This document shows, in pieces, positions 45,864 to 53,850 of a stretch of 64,000 bases of DNA. The position numbers and the translations under genes are program-made. The notes beneath the pieces were generated by a model. The model was not told where the DNA came from, made no database searches, and saw nothing but the letters and a program-made list of their open reading frames with translations. The stretch covers positions 47,859 to 111,858 of the forward strand of contig JARKNV010000016.1 in assembly GCA_029976065.1 (NCBI GenBank). Reading direction: 5' to 3'. This stretch comes from Selenomonadales bacterium. Its GTDB lineage: Bacteria; Bacillota; Negativicutes; Sporomusales; UBA7701. How positions within the stretch are numbered: position 1 is the first letter of the stretch; each line of letters begins with the position of its first letter.

Positions 45864-46424
45864 TCACTGCGTATTGTACATCCCGTGGCTGCTCAGATAA
45901 TTGTAAATACCCTCGCCGTGCTGCTGCTCCTCCTTCTGGATATGGTTCAGCGCCTGGCGCACGCTCGCGTCCGTAAACTCGAAAATCGCCGTATCGTACG
46001 CCCCGGAAACATACTTCTCCGTCATCAGCATATCCTTGCACAGCATCGCGTCAGCCTGGCTCGCCTGCTGCGACCCCGTCAGCGTCGTCCCCTGCGAAGC
46101 GCTCTGCCCGCCGCTCTGGCTGCCCGCCTGACCCTGCATCCCCTGTTGCGACTGCCCGCCGCTTTGGCTCTGCATGCCCTGCTGCCCCTGTCCGCCCGCC
46201 TGGCTCTGGCCCTGCTGGCTCATGCTCGGCGCCTGGCCGTTCAGCACGGAATTGATCGTATCCAGGTGCGTCTCCTCCTGCTGGGCGAACGACCGGAAAA
46301 GCTGCTTAAGCTGCGGATCCTGAGCCTTCCCGGCGTACTCGCGGTACTTCTGGATACAAACCTTCTCGTGGGTCGTCTGGTCCTGCAGGAGCTGCTGCTC
46401 TTTCTGCGTCAACTGTAGCGTCAT
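45864..46424 (-). CDS. CotF-like spore coat protein
   Basis: A 186-residue ferritin-like two-helix protein. The N-terminal helices (KVCIQKYREYAGKAQDPQLKQLFRSFAQQEETHLDTIN) and the C-terminal CKDMLMTEKYVSGAYDTAIFEFTDASVRQAL match the CotF family of spore coat proteins. A low-complexity Gln/Gly/Ser insert (about residues 68-115) separates them. Presence supports a spore-forming host. Confidence 0.82.
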   Translation of the reverse strand: MTLQLTQKEQQLLQDQTTHEKVCIQKYREYAGKAQDPQLKQLFRSFAQQEETHLDTINSVLNGQAPSMSQQGQSQAGGQGQQGMQSQSGGQSQQGMQGQAGSQSGGQSASQGTTLTGSQQASQADAMLCKDMLMTEKYVSGAYDTAIFEFTDASVRQALNHIQKEEQQHGEGIYNYLSSHGMYNTQ

Positions 46425-46615
46425 CCATCTGCCTCCTTCGGTTTTTCCCTAGTCTGCCCCGCGCCGCGCCGTTCCATTCCTCCGCGCCGGCAATAAAAGC
46501 CCGCTTCCGGATAGCGGCAGCCGCGCCCCCGGCATAGCGAAATAGGGACCATAAAAAGGAAATTCGTTATCGATCGCGAACAATAAAAATTATCCGCTAA
46601 CCTGGAGTTGATACA

Positions 46616-47767
46616 ATGCCCTCCCTCGCCGCAAAAATCGAAAAACGGCTCGAACCGCGGCTCGAAGAACGCCTTGAGCAGGCCTACCGGACGCGCTACC
46701 TGCACAGCGACACCATCATCGCCAAGCTGATGGCCGCCTTCTGGGTAGCGGTCAACCTCTTCTTCGTCTCGGTCGATTTCGTCGTCCTCGGCCTCGGGCC
46801 GACGCTTCTCCAGGCGCTCATCGTCAGAGCCGTCATCCTCCTGTTCGTCAGCCTCTATATCCTCAGGCTAAGCCGCTCCATCAGCCCGGCCGACTACGAC
46901 CGCTCCACCCTCGTCATCTGGCTCATCGCCTCCGCCTGCGTCCTATACCTCCAGGCCTTCACGCGCCCCCCCACCTACATCAACTACTACACCGTCGACA
47001 TCCTCATCGTCATGAGCATGTACGTCGTCGTTCCCGGCACCTTCTGGAACCGCGTCATCCCGGCGCTGCTCTACACCGTCGGCCATTTCGCCATCTTCCT
47101 CCTCGTCAAGAAAGTGGACCAGCCGGCCGTCTACCTCATCTTCTTCGCATCCTTCCTCATCGTCAACGTCATCGGCCTCTACTTCTCCACCCGCTACTAC
47201 ACATCACGGCGCCAGGAATTCCTCGGCCGCCGGCAGGACGCCGCCACCCGCGAAAAACTCGCCGAACTCGCCAACCGCGACGAACTTACCGGCGCCCTCA
47301 ACCGCCGCGGCTTCTTCAGCCGCGCCGAAGAAGAATTCGCCGTCCGCGCCCTTCAGGACACGCCCCTGACCATCTGCGCCATCGACATCGACTACTTCAA
47401 AGCCGTCAACGACACCTTCGGCCACCATGCCGGCGACGAAGCCCTCAAAACCTTCAGCGCCCATGTCCGCGGCGCCAGCCGCGAAGGCGACTGCTTCGGC
47501 CGCACCGGCGGCGAAGAATTCGCCCTCCTGTTGCCCCGCACCGACGGCAAAAAAGCCCTCGCCATCGCCGAGCGCCTCCGCCGCCAGTGCCGCCGCCTCT
47601 TTAACACCTCGGAAAACCCCGGCCTCGGCTTCACCGTCAGCATCGGCGTCGCCCAAGCCATCCCCGGCGACAAAACCGTCTACGACCTCTACCGCCGCGC
47701 CGACAAAGCCCTGTACGCCGCCAAAGGCGGCGGCCGCGATCAGGTCCGCCTCTCCGCCGAACAATAA
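46616..47767 (+). CDS. Membrane-bound diguanylate cyclase
   Basis: The 383-residue protein has about six N-terminal transmembrane helices (residues 35-195), a short coiled coil and a GGDEF domain. RDELTGALNRRGFF starts the domain, with active site GGEEF near 300. The inhibitory I-site RxxD (REGD) lies five residues before GGEEF, so product inhibition by cyclic di-GMP is expected. It makes cyclic di-GMP from two GTP at the inner membrane; the signal sensed by the membrane part is unknown. Confidence 0.93.
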   Translation: MPSLAAKIEKRLEPRLEERLEQAYRTRYLHSDTIIAKLMAAFWVAVNLFFVSVDFVVLGLGPTLLQALIVRAVILLFVSLYILRLSRSISPADYDRSTLVIWLIASACVLYLQAFTRPPTYINYYTVDILIVMSMYVVVPGTFWNRVIPALLYTVGHFAIFLLVKKVDQPAVYLIFFASFLIVNVIGLYFSTRYYTSRRQEFLGRRQDAATREKLAELANRDELTGALNRRGFFSRAEEEFAVRALQDTPLTICAIDIDYFKAVNDTFGHHAGDEALKTFSAHVRGASREGDCFGRTGGEEFALLLPRTDGKKALAIAERLRRQCRRLFNTSENPGLGFTVSIGVAQAIPGDKTVYDLYRRADKALYAAKGGGRDQVRLSAEQ

Positions 47768-47814
47768 AAGCCGGCCATGGACAAAACCGGCCATGACCAG
47801 GGCAGGGGAGAAAC

Positions 47815-47843
47815 AAAAAAGCCCGCATCCGTCAGGACGCGGG
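47815..47843 (-). terminator. Terminator of the EamA-type gene
   Basis: GCCCGC-A-TCC and GGA-C-GCGGGC pair around GTCA, with AAAAAA to the left, giving a T run for the leftward gene. Confidence 0.82.
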
Positions 47844-47864
47844 CTTCAGCTTGCCGGTCACAGC

Positions 47865-48296
47865 CTAACCCCGGTAATTCACCAGGATCAGCCCCGCCAG
47901 GCACAGCGCGATCCCCAGCGCGTTCACCGCCGTCAGCGACTCGCGGAAAAACAGCAGCCCCACCGGGATCAGCAGCAGCGACACCGTCGTGCTCGACACC
48001 AGGCCGGCCAGCGTGATATTCCACCCCGCCCGGTACGCCAGCATGAACCCCACCTCCAGGCCCACGATCGCCACCCCCAGCGCGTAACTCGCCCAGTTCA
48101 GCTCCTTCAGCCCGGCCGCCAGCCCCGCCTTATCCGGCGAAAAAAAGTAAATCGCCGCCGTCGCCGCCGCCGCCGTCAGATACGTCACAATCAGCGACAA
48201 AAGCGGATTGACCGTCGCCGGCGTAACCTTCAGAAAAACGTGGTAAAGAACATTCGCGACCACCGTAAGGCCGATTGCCAAATAAAATAACATCAT
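47865..48296 (-). CDS. EamA-domain small drug/metabolite transporter
   Basis: A 143-residue membrane protein of four to five helices equal to one EamA domain, so it would work as a dimer like SMR transporters. It ends TAVNALGIALCLAGLILVNYRG, the usual EamA last helix. Substrate unknown. It is preceded by the exported repeat protein on the same strand. Confidence 0.85.
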   Translation of the reverse strand: MMLFYLAIGLTVVANVLYHVFLKVTPATVNPLLSLIVTYLTAAAATAAIYFFSPDKAGLAAGLKELNWASYALGVAIVGLEVGFMLAYRAGWNITLAGLVSSTTVSLLLIPVGLLFFRESLTAVNALGIALCLAGLILVNYRG

Positions 48297-48333
48297 CTGC
48301 TCCTATAATCAATATTAGTCCTGCAGCTTCCCC

Positions 48334-49101
48334 TCACGGCGCCAGCTCGCCCTTCACCGTGAACCTTACCGCCGTCCCGGCCGGATAAACCTTCACATAC
48401 TGGCCCTCGGCCTTCAGCTTGGCGTCCGTCGCCAGCGTCCCGGCCGTCACCAGCCCCGCAGGCGTGAAACTGATCGCCGTGCCCTTCTTGAACCTCAGGA
48501 ACCCCGCGCCGCCGTTCACCGCCAGAATCTCCTGCCAGCCCGTCGGCCGCAGCCACGTATCGCCGTTCAGCGTCCCCGCGGCCACCACCCCGTTATCGTG
48601 GAAAGACAGCGCCGTATCGTCCCGGTAGCCCACAAACCCCTCCTTATCGTCCACCAGCCTGATATACGCCGCCTTGTCCAGCGTCCCGGAAGCCACCTCG
48701 CCGCGGGCGTTGAAAGTCACCGCCTGCCCGCCCTTGAAATGCAGGTACTTCTCGCCTGGCACCGCATAGCTGTACGACCCCCCGCCGTAGCTGAAGCCGC
48801 CGCCCGACGACGACGACGTCACCGGCGCATAGCCGCTCTCCATCGTATAATCGAACATCACCCGCTGCCAGCCGGCCGGCCGCAGGCGCGTATCCCGCGC
48901 CAGCACCCCGCTCACCGCCTCGCCGTACTCGTTCGTCACCACCTGGGTATCCTTCTTGAACTTCACCGTCCCGGCGGCCCAATTCACCGGATGCAGCTCG
49001 GTATCCTCCGTCAGCGTAACCGTCCCCGCCGCCGCCGGCGCCGCCAGCAAACTCAGCGCCACCACCGCCGCCAGCAGCCCCGCCATAACCCGTCCAAGCA
49101 T
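48334..49101 (-). CDS. Exported protein with beta-repeat units
   Basis: A 255-residue protein with a signal peptide (MLGRVMAGLLAAVVALSLLAAPAAA) and about five imperfect 35-45 residue repeats. The core is a FKxGTxVxFxxxGxVxxGTL, xDTxLRPxGWQ pattern, interrupted by a Ser/Gly/Tyr-rich segment (SSSSGGGFSYGGGSYSY). This is like the repeating beta-hairpins in MORN- or WG-type surface proteins. Family and function are unknown. Confidence 0.7.
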   Translation of the reverse strand: MLGRVMAGLLAAVVALSLLAAPAAAGTVTLTEDTELHPVNWAAGTVKFKKDTQVVTNEYGEAVSGVLARDTRLRPAGWQRVMFDYTMESGYAPVTSSSSGGGFSYGGGSYSYAVPGEKYLHFKGGQAVTFNARGEVASGTLDKAAYIRLVDDKEGFVGYRDDTALSFHDNGVVAAGTLNGDTWLRPTGWQEILAVNGGAGFLRFKKGTAISFTPAGLVTAGTLATDAKLKAEGQYVKVYPAGTAVRFTVKGELAP

Positions 49102-49249
49102 AAAAATCCCCTCCGTGTCATCACTATTCTACTCGTATTTCCACCCCCCGCCGCGAAATCCTGCCACCCTTCGCAACCGGCCGCAAAACCATTCCCGGCG
49201 GCGCCTTGCCCCCTCATCCCGTCTCGGCCCGGACCCGCTCTCGCCGGAA

Positions 49250-49285
49250 AGCAAAAGCTCCCGGAGCTGTTCGCCTCCGGGAGCC
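49250..49285 (-). terminator. Terminator of the molbindin gene
   Basis: On the minus strand GGCTCCCGGAG pairs with CTCCGGGAGC around a 6-7 nt loop, followed by TTTTGCTTTC. Confidence 0.82.
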
Positions 49286-49299
49286 TTCGCGCGGACTCG

Positions 49300-49503
49300 T
49301 TATTTGATTACCATCATTTCCGTGGCCTTGACCAGCGCCGTTACCTTATCGCCCGCCTTAAGGCCCAAGTCTTCCACCGAATCCACCGTAATCGCCGCCA
49401 CAAGCTCGGTTCCCTTGTAATCCATAACTACCTTGGCCATAACTTGTCCCATGACAACCTGCTTGACCGTCGCTTCCAGCTTATTCCTGCCGCTGATTTT
49501 CAT
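49300..49503 (-). CDS. Molbindin (Mop/TOBE-domain molybdate-binding protein)
   Basis: A 67-residue single Mop domain (MKISGRNKLEATVKQVVMG, then TVDSVEDLGLKAGDKVTALVKATEMMVIK). Such proteins assemble as hexamers and store or buffer molybdate or tungstate in the cytoplasm. ATG 49503 has CAAGGAGG upstream. It could supply metal to enzymes like the tungsten oxidoreductase at 24319. Confidence 0.9.
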   Translation of the reverse strand: MKISGRNKLEATVKQVVMGQVMAKVVMDYKGTELVAAITVDSVEDLGLKAGDKVTALVKATEMMVIK

Positions 49504-49744
49504 TGCTATGCCTCCTTGGAATTTGTTTCCCAAGTAAATAATAACAATAATTAATAATATTGTAAAGATAATTAGCGTTATTATTTTGTTAAATAATTAA
49601 TTTTTTAGGAAACGGTTAAACAAATAAAAGCAAAAACAACCAAAGACAAAACGACTGCCGGTTTGTTGCCATTGAGCGACGTTATGGCAAAGAAACGCGA
49701 AATCCAGAAAACCTCCCCCCAAACTTATTCGCCGCTAAATCACC

Positions 49745-49939
49745 CTAAAACCAGCCCTCACTGGCCGCGATCAGCAAAACCAACCCTAACCCCACCATTA
49801 TCCCCGAAATCCACACCAACAGCTCGACAAGCTTGTCCTGTCTCTGGGCAAGCTCCGTGGACATAGCACAAAAGCAGATAATCGTCAGAATCAGTCCCGT
49901 TACCAGAATAATTCCCGAAAACAATATGCCGAGATTCAT
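49745..49939 (-). CDS. Small two-helix membrane protein
   Basis: A 64-residue protein with two hydrophobic helices (LGILFSGIILVTGLILTIICFCA and LVELLVWISGIMVGLGLVLLIAA) separated by a charged turn. The SD is weak (GGAATGG). It lies downstream of a structured leader with a terminator (50006-50203), so it may be the gene that leader controls. Function is unknown. Confidence 0.55.
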   Translation of the reverse strand: MNLGILFSGIILVTGLILTIICFCAMSTELAQRQDKLVELLVWISGIMVGLGLVLLIAASEGWF

Positions 49940-50005
49940 GTTATCAACCGTCCATTCCGCCTGCCTGATAGTTCGGCCGCGCCGGGATACGGCCCCTCGA
50001 CCTCA

Positions 50006-50203
50006 TAAAAAACTAAACCCCTGCCCGGAAAAGAGGGCAAGGGTAATAAACACCCTGCATCTTTCCTTTTCCACGCGGAAGGCGCGTCCGTTTCCCGGCG
50101 CACCCCGTGGGCTCGGGGCCCAGGCCGTCATGCCGTGGCAAACGCTTTAGGCAAGCGGCTCGAAAAGATGGGAACAGGCTTTCGGCGGCTCCGCTGAGCC
50201 GCT
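50006..50203 (-). ncRNA. Structured leader or small RNA with terminator/antiterminator
   Basis: A good sigma-A promoter drives a roughly 198-nt minus-strand RNA. The 5' part folds (CGGCTC-AGCG-GAGCCG). Near the 3' end GCAGGGT can pair with ACCCTTGC (antiterminator), or CCCTTGCCC can pair with GGGCAGGGG followed by a T-rich tract (terminator, plus positions 50006-50043). These pairings exclude each other, the arrangement of a riboswitch or attenuator before the small membrane protein gene. It matches no riboswitch class I know; a stand-alone small RNA is the alternative. Confidence 0.5.
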
Positions 50204-50209
50204 GTTTCC

Positions 50210-50238
50210 ATTATATTCCCCGCCCGTTGCCGCGTCAA
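50210..50238 (-). promoter_or_regulatory. Sigma-A promoter of the structured leader
   Basis: On the minus strand TTGACG and TATAAT are separated by exactly 17 bp, close to consensus at both boxes. The start point would be near 50203. The 568-bp interval 49940-50507 otherwise holds no gene that I can see. Confidence 0.7.
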
Positions 50239-50507
50239 CGAGCGCGCGCGATATCCACCTCGCCTTCACAATCCCCCCGGCGCCGGCCGCACCCGCTCCG
50301 GCCCAATCCATCTCAGCCAGCCCGCGTAATACATACAATAATAACAATAATTACAAACACGCCCGGGGATAATATTGCCGGCCGGCAGGGAAATACCGCC
50401 ATACCGGCGAAAAAGGCAGAGGAAAACCCGCCCGGGCGGCTCCTGATGAAAACAGCTGCCTCCCCCGCATTCTGGTTCCCAAAATAACGATAGGGGAGGG
50501 GAGACCC

Positions 50508-50969
50508 ATAAACGACGGCACCAGATACGTCCATACCAACCTCATCGCCCGCGATTGGCGGCAGCTGGCCCGCTTCTACTGCGACGTCTTCGGCTGCACG
50601 CCCGTCGACCCCGAGCGCGACCTCCAAGGCGACTGGCTCGACAAAATCACCGCCATTCCCGGCGCCAGGATCACCGGCATCCACCTCCGTCTGCCCGGCT
50701 GCGGCGACGGCGGCCCCACCCTCGAAATATTCGCCTACGAACCCGCCAACCACGCCGACGTTCCGCCGGCCATCAACCGCCAGGGGCTCGGGCATCTGGC
50801 CTTCCATGTCGCCTCCGTCGAAAACACTCTCCAAAGCCTGCTCGCCCACGGCGGCAGCCAACTCGGCGGCCTCATCGTCCGCGACTACGGCGCCCCCGGC
50901 ACCCTCACCGCCGTCTACGCCCGCGACCCCGAAGGCAACATCATCGAAATACAAAACTGGCGGCAATGA
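50508..50969 (+). CDS. VOC-family (glyoxalase-like) protein with apparent ATA start
   Basis: A 153-residue vicinal-oxygen-chelate protein: N-terminal RYVHTNLIARDWRQLARFY, central GLGHLAFHVASVENTL and C-terminal VYARDPEGNIIEIQNW, with metal His and Glu residues in the usual places. The conserved N terminus is preceded by ATA (50508-50510), 5-7 nt after a strong SD (GGGGAGGGGAG), and no ATG, GTG or TTG fits. It either uses an ATA start or has lost its start codon. The substrate is unknown. Confidence 0.75.
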   Translation: MNDGTRYVHTNLIARDWRQLARFYCDVFGCTPVDPERDLQGDWLDKITAIPGARITGIHLRLPGCGDGGPTLEIFAYEPANHADVPPAINRQGLGHLAFHVASVENTLQSLLAHGGSQLGGLIVRDYGAPGTLTAVYARDPEGNIIEIQNWRQ

Positions 50970-51064
50970 CCCCCGCGCCGCAGCAACGGCCGCCCCGTTG
51001 ACAACCCCCGCAGAACGGCTATACTGAAAACAGCGCCACCAATCGACCTCGGAAGGGGATACAT

Positions 51065-51700
51065 ATGGAATCCTTATTCGCCCTCGCCGGCATCCTCCTT
51101 GCCTGCATGCTCGGAGCCATGAGCCCCGGCCCCAGCTTCCTGTTCGTCGCCCGCACCTCCATGGCCGCCTCCCGGCAAAACGGCCTCGCCGCCGCCGCCG
51201 GCATGGGCCTCGGCGGCTTCGCCTACGCCGTGCTCGCCATCCTCGGCCTCAAAGCCGTATTCGCCAGCCTGCCCTGGCTCTACAGCCTCGTCAAACTCGG
51301 CGGCGGCGCCTACCTGCTCTACATCGGCGTCCAGCTGTGGCGCGGCGCCAGCCGCCCCCTCGACGACCGGCCGGCCGGCGACAGCGGGCCGGGCACCCGG
51401 CTGCGCGCCTTCGCCATGGCCTCCGCCACCCAGCTCAGCAACCCCAAAACCGCCGTCTTCTACGGCAGCATCTTCGCCGCCCTTCTGCCCGCCGACCCCG
51501 GGATGCTCTTCACCGTCCTCCTGCCGCTGGCCGTCTTCCTCATCGAAATATCCTGGTACAGCATCGTCGCCCTCGTCCTGTCCGCCGCCGGCCCCCGCGC
51601 CGTCTACCTGAAGGCCAAGGCCTCCCTCGACCGCGCCGCCGGCGCCGTCATGGGGCTGCTGGGCGTAAAGCTCATCACCGCCGCCGACAACGTTGTCTAA
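51065..51700 (+). CDS. LysE-family amino acid exporter
   Basis: A 211-residue, about six-helix protein with the LysE/RhtB motif MSPGPSFLFVARTSMAASRQNGLAAAAGMGLGG (about 19-50) and NPKTAVFYGSIFAALLP in the middle. It exports an amino acid or similar small molecule at the inner membrane. ATG follows GGAAGGGG. A repeat-B copy starts 5 bp after its stop codon. Confidence 0.9.
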   Translation: MESLFALAGILLACMLGAMSPGPSFLFVARTSMAASRQNGLAAAAGMGLGGFAYAVLAILGLKAVFASLPWLYSLVKLGGGAYLLYIGVQLWRGASRPLDDRPAGDSGPGTRLRAFAMASATQLSNPKTAVFYGSIFAALLPADPGMLFTVLLPLAVFLIEISWYSIVALVLSAAGPRAVYLKAKASLDRAAGAVMGLLGVKLITAADNVV

Positions 51701-51705
51701 GTACC

Positions 51706-51876
51706 GGCCGTCCATAAGCGCCCATCTGCTGTGTACCCGCAAGGTGCAGCGTACGTCCCGTGTACGCGCGATGCCGTTGAACTAATCCGTGCAAACAACC
51801 TCTATAAACGTTGTCGCGGAGGAAACGGTGGTGCCATCCTCCGGTGCGCCTTGCATCCGGGCACTTCTGAACGGCC
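51706..51876 (+). repeat. Short interspersed repeat family B, copy 4
   Basis: The ends are the usual GGCCGTCCATAAGCGCCCATCTGC and GGGCACTTCTGAACGGCC, but the interior is longer and different from the other copies. A longer, variable middle is expected for non-autonomous elements. Confidence 0.8.
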
Positions 51877-51884
51877 TTTACTCG

Positions 51885-51920
51885 AAAACCCCATGCAGCA
51901 AAGCTGTATGGGGTTTTTTC
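51885..51920 (+). terminator. Rho-independent terminator upstream of gdhA
   Basis: AAAACCCCAT-G-CAGC pairs with GCTG-T-ATGGGGTTTT, followed by a T run. It ends transcription from the LysE gene through the repeat. Confidence 0.85.
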
Positions 51921-52030
51921 GTCGCTCCCGTCGCCACTCGCGCCGCCCCGGCGGCTGACCGCCGCCCCCTTCACAAACCTACACAAAAATTCACCGCCCC
52001 TGGCAGGAATTTCTCCACGTGCCCAGAAAT

Positions 52031-52059
52031 GGTATATTGTATAATGTATACAATATACC
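52031..52059. promoter_or_regulatory. Perfect 29-bp palindrome over the gdhA promoter
   Basis: GGTATATTGTATA-ATG-TATACAATATACC has perfect 13-bp arms and contains a TATAAT -10 box (52040-52045). The core TTGTATA/TATACAA resembles GntR-family operators, so a repressor probably blocks the promoter. The regulator is not encoded nearby. Confidence 0.75.
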
Positions 52060-52143
52060 GACACCGCGTGATGAAAATTGCCTGGCAAGGAAATAACTAG
52101 TAAAAAGAAATCGCGGAAAAGAGAACAACAAGGAGGAAAAATC

Positions 52144-53403
52144 ATGGCCGGCAACTACAACCCCTACCAAAACATGCTCGACGTCCTCGACGAAGCCGCC
52201 CAAAAACTCGGACTCGTCCAAAACGACTACGTCACCCTGCGCACCCCGGAACGCGAACTCATCGTCTCCGTGCCTGTCGTCATGGACGACGGCCGCACCG
52301 AAGTCTTCGAAGGCTATCGCGTCCAGCACAGCAGCACCCGCGGCCCCTGCAAGGGCGGGATACGCTTCCACCCCTCGGCCGACCTCGACGAAGTCAAGGC
52401 CCTCGCCGCCTGGATGACCTGGAAATGCGCCGTCGTCAACATCCCCTACGGCGGTGCCAAAGGCGGCGTAAAAGTCGACCCCGCCAAACTCTCCCAGGAC
52501 GAACTGCGCAAGCTCACCCGCCGCTACACCGCGATGATCCTGCCCATCCTCGGCCCCGAACGCGACGTCCCCGCCCCCGACGTCAACACCGACGCCAACG
52601 TCATGGCCTGGATAATGGACACCTTCAGCATGTTCAAAGGCTACGCCGTTCCCGCCGTCGTCACCGGCAAGCCCCTCGAGCTCGGCGGCTCGCTCGGCCG
52701 CAAGGAAGCCACCGGCCGCGGCGCGATGTTCTCCCTCCTAAACCTCCTCGACAAACTCGGCCACAAACCCGAAGGCATGACCGTCGCCGTCCAGGGCTTC
52801 GGCAACGTCGGCAGCATCGGCGCCCTCCTCATGCAGGAAAAGGGCTTCAAAATCGCCGCCATCAGCGACGCCTTCACCGCCCTCTACAAAAAAGACGGCC
52901 TCGACGTCCGCGCCGCCATGGCCTACGCCGAAAAGAACAACCGCTCCATCAAAGGCTACAGCGAGCCCGGCCTCCAGGTCATCACCAACGCCGAACTGCT
53001 CGCCCTCGACGTCGACATCCTCTTCCCCGCGGCCCTCGAAAACCAGATCAACAAAGACAACGCCGCCGCCGTCCGCGCCAAAATCATCGTCGAAGGCGCC
53101 AACGGCCCCACCACCAAGGACGCCGACGACATCCTCAACCAAAAAGGCGTCGTAGTCATTCCCGACATCCTCGCCAACGCCGGCGGCGTCATCGTCTCCT
53201 ACTTCGAATGGGTGCAGAACCAGGAATCCTTCATGTGGGACGAAGACTTCATCAACAACAACCTCGAAAAACTCATGAAAAAATCCTTCGACGACGTCTG
53301 GCGCGTCCACGCCGCCGCCGGCGTCCCCCTCCGCATGGCCGCCTATATGGTGGCGCTGGAGAGGGTAGTCAAAGCCAAAAAACTCCGCGGCGTCTTCCCC
53401 TAA
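52144..53403 (+). CDS. gdhA: Glutamate dehydrogenase (Glu/Leu/Phe/Val family)
   Basis: A 419-residue hexameric enzyme interconverting glutamate and 2-oxoglutarate plus ammonia. It shows the substrate Lys in GPCKGGIRFHP (about 74), PYGGAKGGVKVDP (about 102), the catalytic Asp in ERDVPAPDVNT (about 151) and the NAD(P)-binding loop VAVQGFGNVGSIGA (about 216). ATG 52144 has CAAGGAGGA 8 nt upstream. A 29-bp palindrome overlies its promoter, indicating repression control. Nucleotide cofactor choice is not certain from sequence. Confidence 0.95.
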   Translation: MAGNYNPYQNMLDVLDEAAQKLGLVQNDYVTLRTPERELIVSVPVVMDDGRTEVFEGYRVQHSSTRGPCKGGIRFHPSADLDEVKALAAWMTWKCAVVNIPYGGAKGGVKVDPAKLSQDELRKLTRRYTAMILPILGPERDVPAPDVNTDANVMAWIMDTFSMFKGYAVPAVVTGKPLELGGSLGRKEATGRGAMFSLLNLLDKLGHKPEGMTVAVQGFGNVGSIGALLMQEKGFKIAAISDAFTALYKKDGLDVRAAMAYAEKNNRSIKGYSEPGLQVITNAELLALDVDILFPAALENQINKDNAAAVRAKIIVEGANGPTTKDADDILNQKGVVVIPDILANAGGVIVSYFEWVQNQESFMWDEDFINNNLEKLMKKSFDDVWRVHAAAGVPLRMAAYMVALERVVKAKKLRGVFP

Positions 53404-53410
53404 TAGTCCC

Positions 53411-53528
53411 GGCCGTTGATAAGCCCCCATCTACGTTGTTGGCCCTGCGGGCGCTAGCTAGCGTACTAACGTGTACGCGTCGCGTCGCGTCCTCGGTCCG
53501 CCTAGTATCTGGGGGCTTCTGAACGGCC
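53411..53528 (+). repeat. Short interspersed repeat family B, copy 5
   Basis: The ends are GGCCGTTGATAAGCCCCCAT and GGGGCTTCTGAACGGCC. The interior is diverged (TAGCTAGCGTACTAACGTG). It lies 8 bp downstream of gdhA and is followed directly by copy 6. Confidence 0.8.
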
Positions 53529-53548
53529 TCCGGCCTGGTGCAAATCCC

Positions 53549-53604
53549 GGCCGTCCATAAGCGCCCGACGGAGCCGCCTTGCATCTGGGCACTTCTGAAC
53601 GGCC
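53549..53604 (+). repeat. Short interspersed repeat family B, copy 6 (short form)
   Basis: A 56-bp deleted form keeping only the two ends. The segment TTCTGAACGGCCTCCGGC plus a GGTRCAAATC tail occurs after both copies 5 and 6, so the unit is duplicated in tandem. Confidence 0.75.
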
Positions 53605-53648
53605 TCCGGCTTGGTACAAATCTGGCCGCGCGCGCCCCATTAAAAAAC

Positions 53649-53679
53649 ACACCTCCGGGCACACTAAACCCGGAGGTGT
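53649..53679 (+). promoter_or_regulatory. Hairpin hiding the ribosome binding site
   Basis: ACACCTCCGGG and CCCGGAGGTGT form a perfect 11-bp stem with a 9-nt loop. The Shine-Dalgarno GGAGG of the next gene is completely inside the right arm, and the ATG lies 5 nt after it. Translation should be off unless the hairpin opens. Confidence 0.65.
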
Positions 53680-53684
53680 TGTAC

Positions 53685-53822
53685 ATGGCCAAAGACAAAA
53701 AAGCGCTCTCCAAGAACGACCGGAACCTCTCGGCGGCGATCTCCGACCACAACGCCCTCATGGAAAGCGACGCCGACGAGCAGTGGACCCCGGCGCGCGG
53801 CTATCAGAAAACAAACGATTAA
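53685..53822 (+). CDS. Small acidic/basic mixed protein, unknown
   Basis: A 45-residue protein (MAKDKKALSKNDRNLSAAIS, then HNALMESDADEQWTPARGYQ), highly charged with no hydrophobic segment. ATG 53685 follows the hairpin-hidden SD. Size and composition recall small stress or spore-associated proteins, but no family is recognised. Confidence 0.6.
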   Translation: MAKDKKALSKNDRNLSAAISDHNALMESDADEQWTPARGYQKTND

Positions 53823-53850
53823 TCCATACTCCGCTCCCCATAGACAGGCC

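Noticed and set aside
50006..50203. 6S RNA or a cyclic di-GMP riboswitch
   Set aside because: The two ends do not form the long closing stem of 6S RNA, and the GEMM core sequences are not present; left as an unclassified leader.
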